Positions 17,991-26,453 of a DNA stretch of 64,000 nucleotides are shown piece after piece; position 1 is the stretch's first letter; every line of letters begins with the position of its first letter. Source of the stretch: Streptomyces violaceoruber. GTDB taxonomy: Bacteria > Actinomycetota > Actinomycetes > Streptomycetales > Streptomycetaceae. The notes under the pieces are model-generated. The model was not told the origin of the DNA and did not search any database. It was given only the letters and a program-made list of their open reading frames with translations. The stretch is taken from positions 62,001 through 126,000 of the forward strand of contig JODI01000013.1 in assembly GCA_000720805.1 (NCBI GenBank), read 5' to 3'. The translations under genes were made by a program, and so were the position numbers.

Positions 17991-18075
17991 CCGTGCTTCG
18001 ACCTCCCGCGGGGCGGGTACGCGGAGGCCGGACCCAGAAAGGCTCACTCCCGCGCTGAGAGGAGTGACGGCCGCG

Positions 18076-18726
18076 ATGCAGTTCCGTGACCGAAGGCAGG
18101 CCGGACGGCGACTGGCCGAGCAGCTGCGGATCCGGCAGGAGCAGGGCGCCCTCCCCGACCCCGTGGTCCTCGCCCTCCCCCGGGGCGGCGTCGCCGTGGC
18201 CCAGGAGGTGGCCCGGGAGCTGGACGCCCCCCTCGACGTGCTCGTCGTACGCAAGATCGGCGCCCCGTTCCAGGAAGAGCTCGGCGTCGGCGCGATCGCC
18301 GGGGACGACGAGCCGCTGTTCGACGAACGCACCCTGGACAGCCTGGGCCTGAGCCAGTCCGTCCTGGCCGAGACGGTCGAACGGGAGCGATCCGAACTCC
18401 ACCGCCGCGAACAGCTCTACCGGCAGGGTCGCCCCGCCCCCGAACTGCGCGGACATACCGTGATCGTCGTCGACGACGGACTGGCGACCGGCGCCACCGC
18501 CCGCGCCGCGGTGCGCTCTGTGCGGCGGCAGGCGCCCGAGCGGGTCGTGCTGGCCGTGCCGATCTGTTCGCGGGAGGGGTCGGACCTGTTGCGCGGCGAG
18601 GCCGACGAGGTGGTGTGCCTGCACCGTCCGGCCTCTTTCATGGCCGTCGGCCTCTGGTACGAACACTTCGACCAGCTGTCCGACAAGGACGTGCTCGCCG
18701 CGCTGCGTTCGGACGCCGAACGGTGA
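18076..18726 (+). CDS. Phosphoribosyltransferase family protein
   Basis: 216 residues. LPDPVVLALPRGGVAVAQEVA and LDVLVVRKIGAPFQEELGVGAIA open the type I PRTase fold, and VIVVDDGLATGATARAAV is the PRPP-binding loop; EVVCLHRPASFMAVGLWYEHFDQLSD ends the domain. Proteins of this group (as in mycobacterial Rv0571c) have no settled substrate and are often joined to a dienelactone hydrolase, whose remnant lies directly upstream. ATG at 18076 lies about 11 bases after GAGAGGAG; the open frame upstream belongs to the remnant. Confidence 0.88.
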   Translation: MQFRDRRQAGRRLAEQLRIRQEQGALPDPVVLALPRGGVAVAQEVARELDAPLDVLVVRKIGAPFQEELGVGAIAGDDEPLFDERTLDSLGLSQSVLAETVERERSELHRREQLYRQGRPAPELRGHTVIVVDDGLATGATARAAVRSVRRQAPERVVLAVPICSREGSDLLRGEADEVVCLHRPASFMAVGLWYEHFDQLSDKDVLAALRSDAER

Positions 18727-19166
18727 GCCACTCGAACGCGCGAACACCCGCGCCAGTCGGGTCGAGTTCGACTACCTCGGCCGCCTCGGCTGCCTCGTCG
18801 CGTGCTCCGTGCGACCCTGTGCATGAGCGATCGCCCGCAAGCCGCCCGGTGCGGGCGTAGGCCGACCGGTGCGGGCGTAGGCCGACCCGCCGTGCCGTCA
18901 CCCGGGGACCCGCTCCATCTGCTCAGAACCGGCCGGACCGTGCACTACTGGCGGCCGGTGCCCATGTGTCGATACGGGCGTCGGCGGTATGCGGCACCGA
19001 TCGGTGGCCGCTCTTGTCCTGCCACCGTGCCGGGCTGTTGTGGCGGTCACGGTCGTCGTCCCTGTCGCCGACCGTGCCCGGTGCCTTCTCGACCACAGCG
19101 CGTACCCGCTCGCGCTGGATCCTGCTGCCACTGAGGGCCCGGCAGCCCGCGGGTTGCGGCGAGCAC
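18727..19166. other. Intergenic with a 20-bp tandem duplication
   Basis: 440 bp between convergent genes, no supported coding. 18847-18886 is an exact tandem duplication of CGGTGCGGGCGTAGGCCGAC. Nothing else was seen. Confidence 0.5.
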
Positions 19167-19460
19167 TCAGGCGCGGGCGTCACGCCCTGTCATCTCGTCG
19201 ACCCCCGAGTGATGCCTGTCGTGCGTCCGCCACCCGTGCCGGCTGCGATGCGTCGTCCCGCCGACCGCCGCGGCCACGCCGAGACAGAAGATCAGCGCCA
19301 GCGCGAGACCAGAGCAGAAGATCTCGAGGGAGTTCATGGTGGCGATGTGGTGGCCGAGCACCGACACGCTGTACTCGGGGCCCCCAGACAGATTGTCGGC
19401 GATCGCCAGGCCGGTGAAAGCGGCAGTGGCCGCGAGGAGGAGCAGTCCGATGAAACGCAT
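19167..19460 (-). CDS. Small two-helix membrane protein
   Basis: 97 residues: helix one FIGLLLLAATAAFTGLAIAD, a short external loop (NLSGGPEYSVSVLGHHIATM), helix two LEIFCSGLALALIFCLGVAAAVGG, and a basic, His-rich tail. Streptomyces genomes contain several such proteins of unknown role. The frame opens at 19598, but GAGGAG lies nine bases before the ATG at 19460 and directly abuts the ATG at 19469, so 19460 is the likely start. Confidence 0.75.
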   Translation of the reverse strand: MRFIGLLLLAATAAFTGLAIADNLSGGPEYSVSVLGHHIATMNSLEIFCSGLALALIFCLGVAAAVGGTTHRSRHGWRTHDRHHSGVDEMTGRDARA

Positions 19461-19854
19461 CCGAGTCATCTCCTCGAAAGAGGCTTCCATGCCAGAGGCT
19501 TCCACGCCTCCGTGTACCCATGCCCCGGCAGGCCATACGGTGCCTGACCATGCCTTCCCGACCGGTCCCCAGACGTTCGCGGCTCCCGCATGCGGCATGG
19601 CGTGGCGGCACGACGCCTTGAGCCGGCCCCGCGTGTCGTGTACGCAAGGGCCGGCTCGGACGCCGTCCGGCCACCGATCAACCCGTCGGACGGCCGTGGG
19701 AGTCAGGGACTCCGCACGGCGGGCTCAACCAGTACGCATCCATGCCGCAGGCCACAGCGGCGAACGGCCGGCCTCGTCCGCGCCAGGGCCGTGTACCGGG
19801 CCCGCGTACGAACGTCGACGACCGCGCTGCCCCGGCGGCACCCGCAAGGGAGAA
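19461..19854. other. Intergenic, nothing seen
   Basis: 394 bp between two minus-strand small genes. No motif, repeat or convincing short frame. Confidence 0.4.
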
Positions 19855-20088
19855 TCAGCCGCCGCTCTTGCGCCGGAACGCCCGCTTGTTCGCGGCCGAG
19901 CCGTGCGCGCCGCGGATCTTCGACGCATCCGCGTGCGCGGCACCTTCCACCTGCTCGTCCCGCTTACGCGCGAGAGCCTCACGGAACTTGGCCTTGAGGT
20001 CGTAGTTGCCCTCCTCGTCGGGCGCGAGAGACGAGTGCTCGGCGTCAGCCGGCTGGGGACCTTCGAGCGATGACGACTCGCCAGTCAT
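19855..20088 (-). CDS. DUF5302 family protein
   Basis: 77 residues, highly charged. GNYDLKAKFREALARKRDEQ followed by a basic, Ala/Gly-rich end (KIRGAHGSAANKRAFRRKSGG) is the pattern of DUF5302 proteins, small actinobacterial proteins of unknown function. AGGAGG lies seven bases before the ATG, giving a firm start. Confidence 0.85.
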   Translation of the reverse strand: MTGESSSLEGPQPADAEHSSLAPDEEGNYDLKAKFREALARKRDEQVEGAAHADASKIRGAHGSAANKRAFRRKSGG

Positions 20089-20301
20089 GATGACCTCCTG
20101 GGATCAGACGGTGGAGTGCACAGCGTGTCACGCCCGGGCCCGGACCCGACACCATGACCGTCGGCGGCGGGGTGCGGCGGCTCACGGCCTGCTTCCTCAT
20201 CCTCTCGACACAGCCGAGAGCGGGCACTCCCCCGCGGGTGAAGGGCCTGGTGGCGGGTGCCCGGCTGGTCGACCTCACGACGACGACATCGGGGCAACGC
20301 C

Positions 20302-20454
20302 TCAGGGCCAGGTCGGGTGCTCCGGTTCCCCGCCGTCGGCCTCGTACACCTTGGTCCAGGTCGCCCCGCACCGGCAGCGGGAGTGCTCGATCAGTTCCCC
20401 TTTTTCCGACACGCTCAGGCCCTGGCTGAGTCGCACATGCACATGATCGGCCAT
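20302..20454 (-). CDS. 50-residue putative zinc-binding protein
   Basis: A short frame beginning MADHVHVRLSQGLSVSEKG, followed by EHSRCRCGATWTKVYE and ending EPEHPTWP. The CRC pair with flanking His suggests a metal site; the amphipathic opening and the composition look coding. An AAGGAAAG site lies eleven bases upstream of the ATG. Same strand as and 214 bp before the DUF5302 gene. I do not know its function; a search for conserved homologues would decide whether it is real. Confidence 0.5.
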   Translation of the reverse strand: MADHVHVRLSQGLSVSEKGELIEHSRCRCGATWTKVYEADGGEPEHPTWP

Positions 20455-20678
20455 GAGGAGCTGCTTTCCTTGACGTTCCCCCGCTCGGCCTCATGATGGA
20501 GGTTTGTCGCTTTCACCGGCAATACCGCAGGTCACACGGTCACAGGCTCGATCACGGCACTTGGTTCCGCCGTACGGTTGCGGAGGTGGATCTCGGTGAG
20601 GCGCACCGCAGCGCATGCGTCGGCGGTGTGCGTGCGGGTGCTCTCGGCGTCGCCGTCCCCTGCCGAGGCGCACGCCGG

Positions 20679-21965
20679 TCAGGGCCGAAGCCGGTCGAAG
20701 CGGAACGGTGTCAGGGGCTCGGGCCGGTGGCCGGTGAGGATGTAGTCGGCGAGTCGGTGACCGGTGGCCGGCCCCAGTGTGACGCCGAGCATGCCGTGGC
20801 CGGTGGCCGCGAAGGCGTTGTCGTGTTCCGGGACGCGGTCGATCACCGGGAGCCCGTCGGGGAGGAAGGGCCGTCCGCCGACCCAGGGGTCCCTGATCAG
20901 GCTGACCAGGTCGTCCGGATCGTCGAACCAGCGGCCCAGGTAGTGCCGGCTGGCCAGGGCGACGGCGACGATACGGCGCCAGTCGAGGCGGTTGTTGTTG
21001 CCGCTCAGCTCCATCGTGCCGCCGATCCGCGTGGTGCCGGCGATCGGTGAGGCCACGGCCCTGCGCTCGCCGAAGTACAGCGTGTGGCGGGGCGCCGGAT
21101 CCAGGTCCACCGAGAAGCTGTAGCCCTTGCCCGCCTGCAGGGGCAGCGGCTGTCCCAGGGAACGCAGCAGAGCGGGGGAACGCATGCCGGCCGCGACGAC
21201 AACGGCCCCGCAGGGGATCTCGCCCTGCGCGGTACGCAGGGCGGTGACCCGGCCGCCGGTGGACCTGAATCCGGTGGCCTCCGCGTTCTCGTGGACCTTG
21301 ACCCCCTGGGCGGACAGCGCCTCCCCGAGCGCCCGGGCGAACGCCTCGGGGTCGACCACACCCTCTCCCTCGACGAGGTAGGCCGCGCGTACCCGGGGTG
21401 ACAGCGCCTGGTCCAGCAGACGCGCCTCGGGTCCGGTGGTGACGTCGGCGGGCATCGGGTAGCGGCCGTCCGCCATTTCCCGCTGGATCGCGAGGTGGTG
21501 ACGGGCCTCGGACTCCGACAGGAAGGCGTGCACCATGCCCGGCCGGGTCAGTGTGGTGTCGATGCCCGCCGCGCGCAGGCCGTCGAAGAGGTCAAAGGTG
21601 TCGCGGTTGAGCTCGGCGATCGCCGCGTACCCGCGCCGGAAGGCGGCCGGGGTGCTGCTGCGCCAGAACCGCCACAGCCATCGGACGAACGCGGGATCCG
21701 GCAGGGGCCGCAGATACAGCGGGGAGTCCGGGCGTCCCAGCGAGCGCAGGGCGTAGCGTACGACTCCCGGGGACGGGACGGGCGTCGAGTGGCTGAGGCA
21801 GACCCACCCGGCGTTGCCGCGGGACGCCCCGGAGCCCAGGGCGCGCCGCTCGACGACCTCGACCTGAACACCTGCCGCGGCGAGGTAGTACGCCGTGCAC
21901 AACCCCACCACGCCGCCCCCGACGACCACGACGGGTCCCGCACTGTCGTCGAACACCTGTGTCAT
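20679..21965 (-). CDS. D-amino acid dehydrogenase-like FAD oxidoreductase (DadA type)
   Basis: 428 residues of the DAO fold. VVVVGGGVVGLCTAYYLAAAG (about 12-32) binds FAD, then GNAGWVCLSHSTPVPSPG, typical of DadA, an AVVVAAGMRSPALL segment, GTTRIGGTMELSG and the C-terminal GHGMLGVTLGPATGHRLADYI motif. It would oxidise D-amino acids or related amines to 2-oxo acids at the membrane face. The ATG overlaps the stop of the ABC ATPase gene (ATGA), so uptake and oxidation are coupled in one operon. The large upstream open frame is a shadow of the ABC genes. Confidence 0.9.
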   Translation of the reverse strand: MTQVFDDSAGPVVVVGGGVVGLCTAYYLAAAGVQVEVVERRALGSGASRGNAGWVCLSHSTPVPSPGVVRYALRSLGRPDSPLYLRPLPDPAFVRWLWRFWRSSTPAAFRRGYAAIAELNRDTFDLFDGLRAAGIDTTLTRPGMVHAFLSESEARHHLAIQREMADGRYPMPADVTTGPEARLLDQALSPRVRAAYLVEGEGVVDPEAFARALGEALSAQGVKVHENAEATGFRSTGGRVTALRTAQGEIPCGAVVVAAGMRSPALLRSLGQPLPLQAGKGYSFSVDLDPAPRHTLYFGERRAVASPIAGTTRIGGTMELSGNNNRLDWRRIVAVALASRHYLGRWFDDPDDLVSLIRDPWVGGRPFLPDGLPVIDRVPEHDNAFAATGHGMLGVTLGPATGHRLADYILTGHRPEPLTPFRFDRLRP

Positions 21966-22792
21966 GACGCGGACCCGTACGAGGCGAGGAACTCCCGGGT
22001 GCGGGCCTGACCGGGAGTGTCGAGGACGTCCTGGGGCCGCCCCTCCTCCACGATCCGCCCGCCGTCGACGAAGACGACGTGGTCGGACACCTCGCGGGCG
22101 AAGGGCAGTTCGTGGGTGACCAGCAGCATGGTCATGCCGTCCGCGGCCAGTTCCCGCATCACGCTCAGTACCTCGCGGGTGGCCTCCGGGTCCAGGGAGG
22201 AGGTGGGTTCGTCGAAGAGCAGCACGGCCGGCTTGAGGGCGAGGGCCCGCGCGATGGCGACGCGCTGCTGCTCGCCGCCGGAGAGCTGGTCGGGCAGGGC
22301 GAGGCCGCGGTGGGCCACCTTGACCCGGCGCAGCAGCATGACGGCCCGCTCCAGCGCCTCCGCTTCGGGGACGCCTGCCGTGCGCTGTGCCAGGACGACG
22401 TTCTCGACGGCGGTGAGATGGGGGAACAGGTTGAAGCGCTGGAAGACCATCCCGACGGTGCGGCGCAGCGCGGGCAGGTCGCTGCAGACCAGCCGGCCGC
22501 CGCTGTGCACCACCTGACCGGCGACCTCGACCGTGCCCTCGTCCGGGCGCTCCAGCAGGTTGACACACCGCATCAGGGTCGTCTTGCCGCCGCCGCTCTG
22601 CCCGATGACGCTCACGATGCGGCCGCGGCCGACCTCGAGGTGGACGTCGTCGAGTACCAGCCGGCCGTCGAAGGACTTGCTCAGTCCCTCGATGCGTACG
22701 ACGGGCGCGGCGGGCGCCGAGGCGGGTGTCCCGGTGCCGGTCCCCTGGTGCGTGTGCTGGGGGGTCGTCGCTGTGGTGAGGGGCTCGGTCAT
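21962..22792 (-). CDS. Polar amino acid ABC transporter, ATP-binding protein
   Basis: 276 residues. Walker A GQSGGGKTT, Q-loop MVFQRFNLFPHLT, signature LSGGEQQRVAIARAL, Walker B VLLFDEPTSSLDPE and the H-loop VTHE are intact. It groups with GlnQ/HisP-like ATPases of the polar amino acid uptake family. A Thr/Pro-rich N-terminal extension of about 30 residues precedes the domain. Start overlaps the permease stop (ATGA); its own stop overlaps the DadA start. Confidence 0.94.
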   Translation of the reverse strand: MTEPLTTATTPQHTHQGTGTGTPASAPAAPVVRIEGLSKSFDGRLVLDDVHLEVGRGRIVSVIGQSGGGKTTLMRCVNLLERPDEGTVEVAGQVVHSGGRLVCSDLPALRRTVGMVFQRFNLFPHLTAVENVVLAQRTAGVPEAEALERAVMLLRRVKVAHRGLALPDQLSGGEQQRVAIARALALKPAVLLFDEPTSSLDPEATREVLSVMRELAADGMTMLLVTHELPFAREVSDHVVFVDGGRIVEEGRPQDVLDTPGQARTREFLASYGSAS

Positions 22793-23580
22793 ACCGCCGC
22801 CTCCTTCCGGTCGGTGCGGTGGGTGTCCCCGCGGACGGGCCCGATGTCGGCGGCCAGCAGTACGCGGGCCGCCCGCACCCGGCGCCGTCGCCACGGGGAC
22901 AGCGGTACGCCGGCTCGTACCTTGCGCTCCAGCAGCAGGAGGAACTGGGAGAGCGGGTAGCACAGGGCGAAGTAGACGGCCGAGATGACCAGGTACACCT
23001 CCAGGGCACGGAAGGTGGCCGAGGTGATGAGCCGCCCCTCGGACATCAGCTCGGCGGCGGAGACGGTGACGAGCAGCGAGGTGGATTTGAGGAGGTCGAC
23101 CAGCATGGTGTTGGTGCCGGGCAGTGCCTGCCGCAGGGCCTGGGGCAGGATGATGTGGCCGAAGATGCCCACCTTGCCCAGGCCCAGTGCCTCGCCCGCC
23201 TCGGTCTGGCCGTCGTGCACTCCGCTGATCGCGGAGCGGAAGATCTCGGACAGGTAGGCGGCGTAGAAGACGACCAGGCTGAGGCAGCCGGCCGTGAACA
23301 CGTCCAGCCGAATCCCCGCCGAGGCGAGGCCGAAGTAGCTCAGGAAGATGATCGCCAGGAGCGGAACGTTCTTGAACACCTCGGTGTAGACGGCGGCGAC
23401 GGCACGCGCCGGCCACACCTTGCTCAGCCTGAGCAGGGCCACGGCCAGGCCGAGCAGCACCGCGCCGGCGAAGCTCACGGCCGTGTAGGAGACGGTGCGC
23501 CACAGCGCGTGGAGCAGGTCGGGCCGGTAGTCGGACCAGGGGACCTGGAAGAGCGAGGACATGGGTGTCATTCCCTTCAC
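22789..23580 (-). CDS. Polar amino acid ABC transporter, permease
   Basis: Up to 263 residues, five or so membrane helices, with the HisM/GlnP-type core: EVFKNVPLLAIIFLSYFGLA, and the EAA loop QTEAGEALGLGKVGIFGHIILPQALRQALPG. A C-terminal basic tail of about 45 residues is unusual. GTG at 23580 overlaps the stop of the binding-protein gene (GTGA), but ATG at 23571 and ATG at 23562 (nine bases after AAGGGA) are good alternatives. Forms the channel with the ATPase and binding protein. Confidence 0.92.
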   Translation of the reverse strand: MKGMTPMSSLFQVPWSDYRPDLLHALWRTVSYTAVSFAGAVLLGLAVALLRLSKVWPARAVAAVYTEVFKNVPLLAIIFLSYFGLASAGIRLDVFTAGCLSLVVFYAAYLSEIFRSAISGVHDGQTEAGEALGLGKVGIFGHIILPQALRQALPGTNTMLVDLLKSTSLLVTVSAAELMSEGRLITSATFRALEVYLVISAVYFALCYPLSQFLLLLERKVRAGVPLSPWRRRRVRAARVLLAADIGPVRGDTHRTDRKEAAV

Positions 23581-24512
23581 TGCGCCGCGACGGACGGCGG
23601 CGTCCAGTCCTGGGGCCGGTCCACGCCGCGACGCGCGGCGGCGACATCGGCGGAGGGCTTGAGGAACTGCTCCGGGTCACCGCCGTACTTCGTGACGAGC
23701 TTCGCCATCTCGCCGTTCGCGTACATGGCGTCGATCTGCGCGGAGACGGCCTTCTCCAGCGCGGTGGCCTTCTTGGGCAGGTAGAAGCCGGTCTGATACG
23801 GCTGGAAGTAGGCGTAGGCGGGCTTCGCCTTGACCTGCGCGGCGGTCGGCGGCGTCAGATACTCCGTCTTGATCTTCAACTCCGGCCGTTCCTTCTGCGC
23901 CGCGATGATGATCAGCGGGTCGAGGAACCCGACGTCGGCCCGCCCGGCGCCCAGGTCGTCGAACACCCCGTTGGCATCCGGGTAGGCGTGCAGCGTGGCG
24001 CCGGGCACGGACTGGATCGACTTGACCCACACATAGCCCTCGACCGTGCCCAGATTCAGGCCCTTGAGGTCGTCGACCGTCTTGTACGTCTTCCCGGAGC
24101 GGACGGCCATCGCCGGGGGCGAGTAGTAGGGAGGATCGGTGAACAGTCCCTGCTTCTGCCGTTCGGCGGTCCAGGCGACGCCACCGATGGTGATGTCCAC
24201 CCGGCGTGACTGCACCCCGGCGAGCATGCCGGCGAAGTCCGTCACCTGGGGCTTGACCGTCAGGCCCAGCTTCTTGGCCGCGTAGTTGAGGATGTCGCCG
24301 TCCAGGCCGACGATCTTGCCGCCTTGGACGCTGGTGTAGGGAGCGTACGGCTGGACGGCCACCTTGATCACGCCGGGCGTGATCGTGCCCAGCGCGGCGG
24401 TCTTCGCGGACACGTTCTTCGGGGCGTCGTCACCGCCCGAGCCGCAGGCGGCGGCCGTCGGCACCAGGAGAATCGCTGACAAAACAGCAACAAGCGAACG
24501 CACACGGGTCAT
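23577..24512 (-). CDS. Amino acid ABC transporter substrate-binding lipoprotein
   Basis: 311 residues. Lipoprotein signal with lipobox PTAAAC (VRSLVAVLSAILLVPTAAACGSGG). The SBP_bac_3 fold shows PYAPYTSVQGGKIVGLDGDILNYAAKKLG, then TDFAGMLAGVQSRRVDITIGGVAWTAER and TDPPYYSPPAMAVRSG, typical of polar amino acid binders. A GGAAGG site precedes ATG 24512; the frame opens 23 codons earlier without support. First gene of the four-gene operon, divergent from the PucR-type regulator gene. Confidence 0.92.
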   Translation of the reverse strand: MTRVRSLVAVLSAILLVPTAAACGSGGDDAPKNVSAKTAALGTITPGVIKVAVQPYAPYTSVQGGKIVGLDGDILNYAAKKLGLTVKPQVTDFAGMLAGVQSRRVDITIGGVAWTAERQKQGLFTDPPYYSPPAMAVRSGKTYKTVDDLKGLNLGTVEGYVWVKSIQSVPGATLHAYPDANGVFDDLGAGRADVGFLDPLIIIAAQKERPELKIKTEYLTPPTAAQVKAKPAYAYFQPYQTGFYLPKKATALEKAVSAQIDAMYANGEMAKLVTKYGGDPEQFLKPSADVAAARRGVDRPQDWTPPSVAAQ

Positions 24513-24638
24513 CGGCTCGGGCCTTCCGTAACGGCGTAACGGCGGAGGGGCGCATCGGCCCTGGGGAAACCCGCCGTTCACCGCGCTGTGTCCCCGGCGG
24601 GGAGAGTGACTGGGCCCAAACGCTATGGATCGGCCCGC

Positions 24639-24663
24639 CGTACGTCACCGGTCACTTCGTACG
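24639..24663. promoter_or_regulatory. Candidate operator: CGTACG repeated 13 bp apart
   Basis: CGTACG-N13-CGTACG, two copies of a self-complementary hexamer, thus an overall inverted repeat, centred in the 272-bp divergent region between the amino-acid transporter operon and the PucR/CdaR-type gene. The position fits binding by that regulator. No second copy was seen, so this stays a candidate. Confidence 0.35.
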
Positions 24664-24784
24664 AACTTGTGGCCGAAATCGCTCGCTCTGCTGTACGGTG
24701 CGTCCATCTCCGGCCTGCACACGGTCCCCTCCGGATCCGCCCTCGGCCGTTTCCGGAAGGTCCCCCACGGCGGGAGGAACGTGC

Positions 24785-25987
24785 GTGCTCAGTCCCTCAC
24801 TCGCCCAGGAGATCGCGGGGGACACCTCCGCGGTCATCGGCTTCAACGTGCTGATCACCGACGCGGACGGCATGGTCATCGGCAGCGGTGACAGCAGCCG
24901 GGTCGGTACCTTCCACGAGGCGTCCGTCGAGGTCGTCCGGACCAAGGAGCCCGCCACGCACAGCGCGTCGCAGGCTCATCTACTCCGAGGAGTGCGCCCC
25001 GGCGTCACCCTGCCGCTGGTCACGGACGGGCAGGCGGTCGGCACGGTCGGCATCACCGGGACCCCCGCCCAGGTACGCCGCTTCGGGCTGCTGGTCAAAC
25101 GCCAGACGGAAATCCTGCTGAGGGAGTCCGTGATGCTGCGCTCCCGTCTGCTCGGTGAGCGGGCGGCCGAGAAACTCCTCACCGACATCGCCTCCTACGA
25201 CCCGCACGTGGTGGAAGGCGACGTCCTCACGTTCCGGGCGGCCGAACTCGGCTTCGACCTCCGCCTCCCCCGGGTCGCGGTGGCGTTCGAGGTGACCGTG
25301 CCGCCCGGGCCCGGTGCCGGCACCCGCCGCCAGGCCTCGGCTCCCGCCGCCCGCGACATGGCGCTGGCCCGCTCGGAACTGCTGCGCACGATCCGCGATG
25401 TTTTCGCCGACCCCCAGGACATCGTGGCCGGCACCGCGCCGGGATTCATCGGCGTGCTGCACCGGCTCCCGGCCCGCGGCCCGGCCCCCTCCCCGGCCGA
25501 GAACTGCCGGCGCCTCATCGACGTGATCGCCGCCCAGGACGGCCTGCGCGCCCGCGCGGGAATCGGCGAGCCGGCCGTCTCCGTCGCCGGCCTGCACGCC
25601 TCCTACCAGGACGCCTGCGACGCGCTGCGCCTGGGAGTCCGCCTGGCCGGCGACGCGCCCGTCCACCAGATCACCGACCTGCGCGTCCCTCAGGTCCTGG
25701 CCGCACTCGGTCAGCCCGCCCGCAACCGCCTGCTGGAAGGCTGCGCCGCGGACCTGCGCAGCCAGCCGGACTGGCCGGTGCTGCGCGACACCATCACCGC
25801 CTGGTGCGAGAGCGGTTTCAATCTCGTACGGGCGTCCGCCGCCCTGCACATCCACCGCAACACCGTCGTCTACCGCATGAGCAAGATCGAGCAGGTGACC
25901 CACCGCCCCCTGCGCGACCACCGCTTCGCCATGGCCCTCTACCTCGCCTGCCTGGCCGACCGACTGGGCGGCGGAGTCGCCCCGTGA
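24785..25987 (+). CDS. PucR/CdaR family transcriptional regulator
   Basis: 400 residues. The N-terminal sugar-diacid-recognition-like domain (LSPSLAQEIAGDTSAVIGFNVLITDADGMVIGSG, and later GVTLPLVTDGQAVGTVGITG) is followed by a GGDEF-like middle and a C-terminal PucR-type helix-turn-helix (CESGFNLVRASAALHIHRNTVVYRMSKIEQVTH). The GTG at 24785 lies seven bases after GGGAGGAA, better than any other start in the frame. It is divergent from the DadA/ABC operon, its likely target; the inducer may be a D-amino acid or its oxo acid, which is inference. Confidence 0.9.
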   Translation: MLSPSLAQEIAGDTSAVIGFNVLITDADGMVIGSGDSSRVGTFHEASVEVVRTKEPATHSASQAHLLRGVRPGVTLPLVTDGQAVGTVGITGTPAQVRRFGLLVKRQTEILLRESVMLRSRLLGERAAEKLLTDIASYDPHVVEGDVLTFRAAELGFDLRLPRVAVAFEVTVPPGPGAGTRRQASAPAARDMALARSELLRTIRDVFADPQDIVAGTAPGFIGVLHRLPARGPAPSPAENCRRLIDVIAAQDGLRARAGIGEPAVSVAGLHASYQDACDALRLGVRLAGDAPVHQITDLRVPQVLAALGQPARNRLLEGCAADLRSQPDWPVLRDTITAWCESGFNLVRASAALHIHRNTVVYRMSKIEQVTHRPLRDHRFAMALYLACLADRLGGGVAP

Positions 25988-26453
25988 CCGGGTGATCCCG
26001 GTTCATCGCCGACCCGCCCGGGCCTCCGTGTTGACATCCTGGGGCGCGGTGGGAGACCGCCATCGATGCAGCCGAGTGACCGGAGTTGACTCACAGCCCT
26101 CGGACACCCGGGTCTTCCTGCGGCGCCGCTGCCCGGTCTGCCGCCGGCGCCCCGACAGCCTCGGCGGCAGCCGAGCAACTCGCCCGGCAGGAGCAATTGG
26201 GGCTGTCGCCGTCCTGGTGCGGGGGCGGCGGAGACGACGAGGCCGACGGACGAGTGGACGTGGGTCGCATTCGACCTCGCGCGAGGATCGATTGCGGCTC
26301 TGGGCACCAGCCCGGTCGCACTGACATCGCAACCTCGCGGGGCGGCACCGGCGTTCTCGCCCGCACCGCGCACTCCGCCGGTGTCCCACAACCCGCGCGG
26401 CCACGGCATGCCGGCCTGCGGGCCTCCCGCGGGCGACGCGACTTGACGCCGTT
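25988..26453. other. Intergenic, nothing clear
   Basis: 466 bp between convergent genes. A weak hairpin (ACCGGG-TGAT-CCCGGT, 25987-26002) overlaps the stop of the regulator gene and could help termination. No coding signal. Confidence 0.4.
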
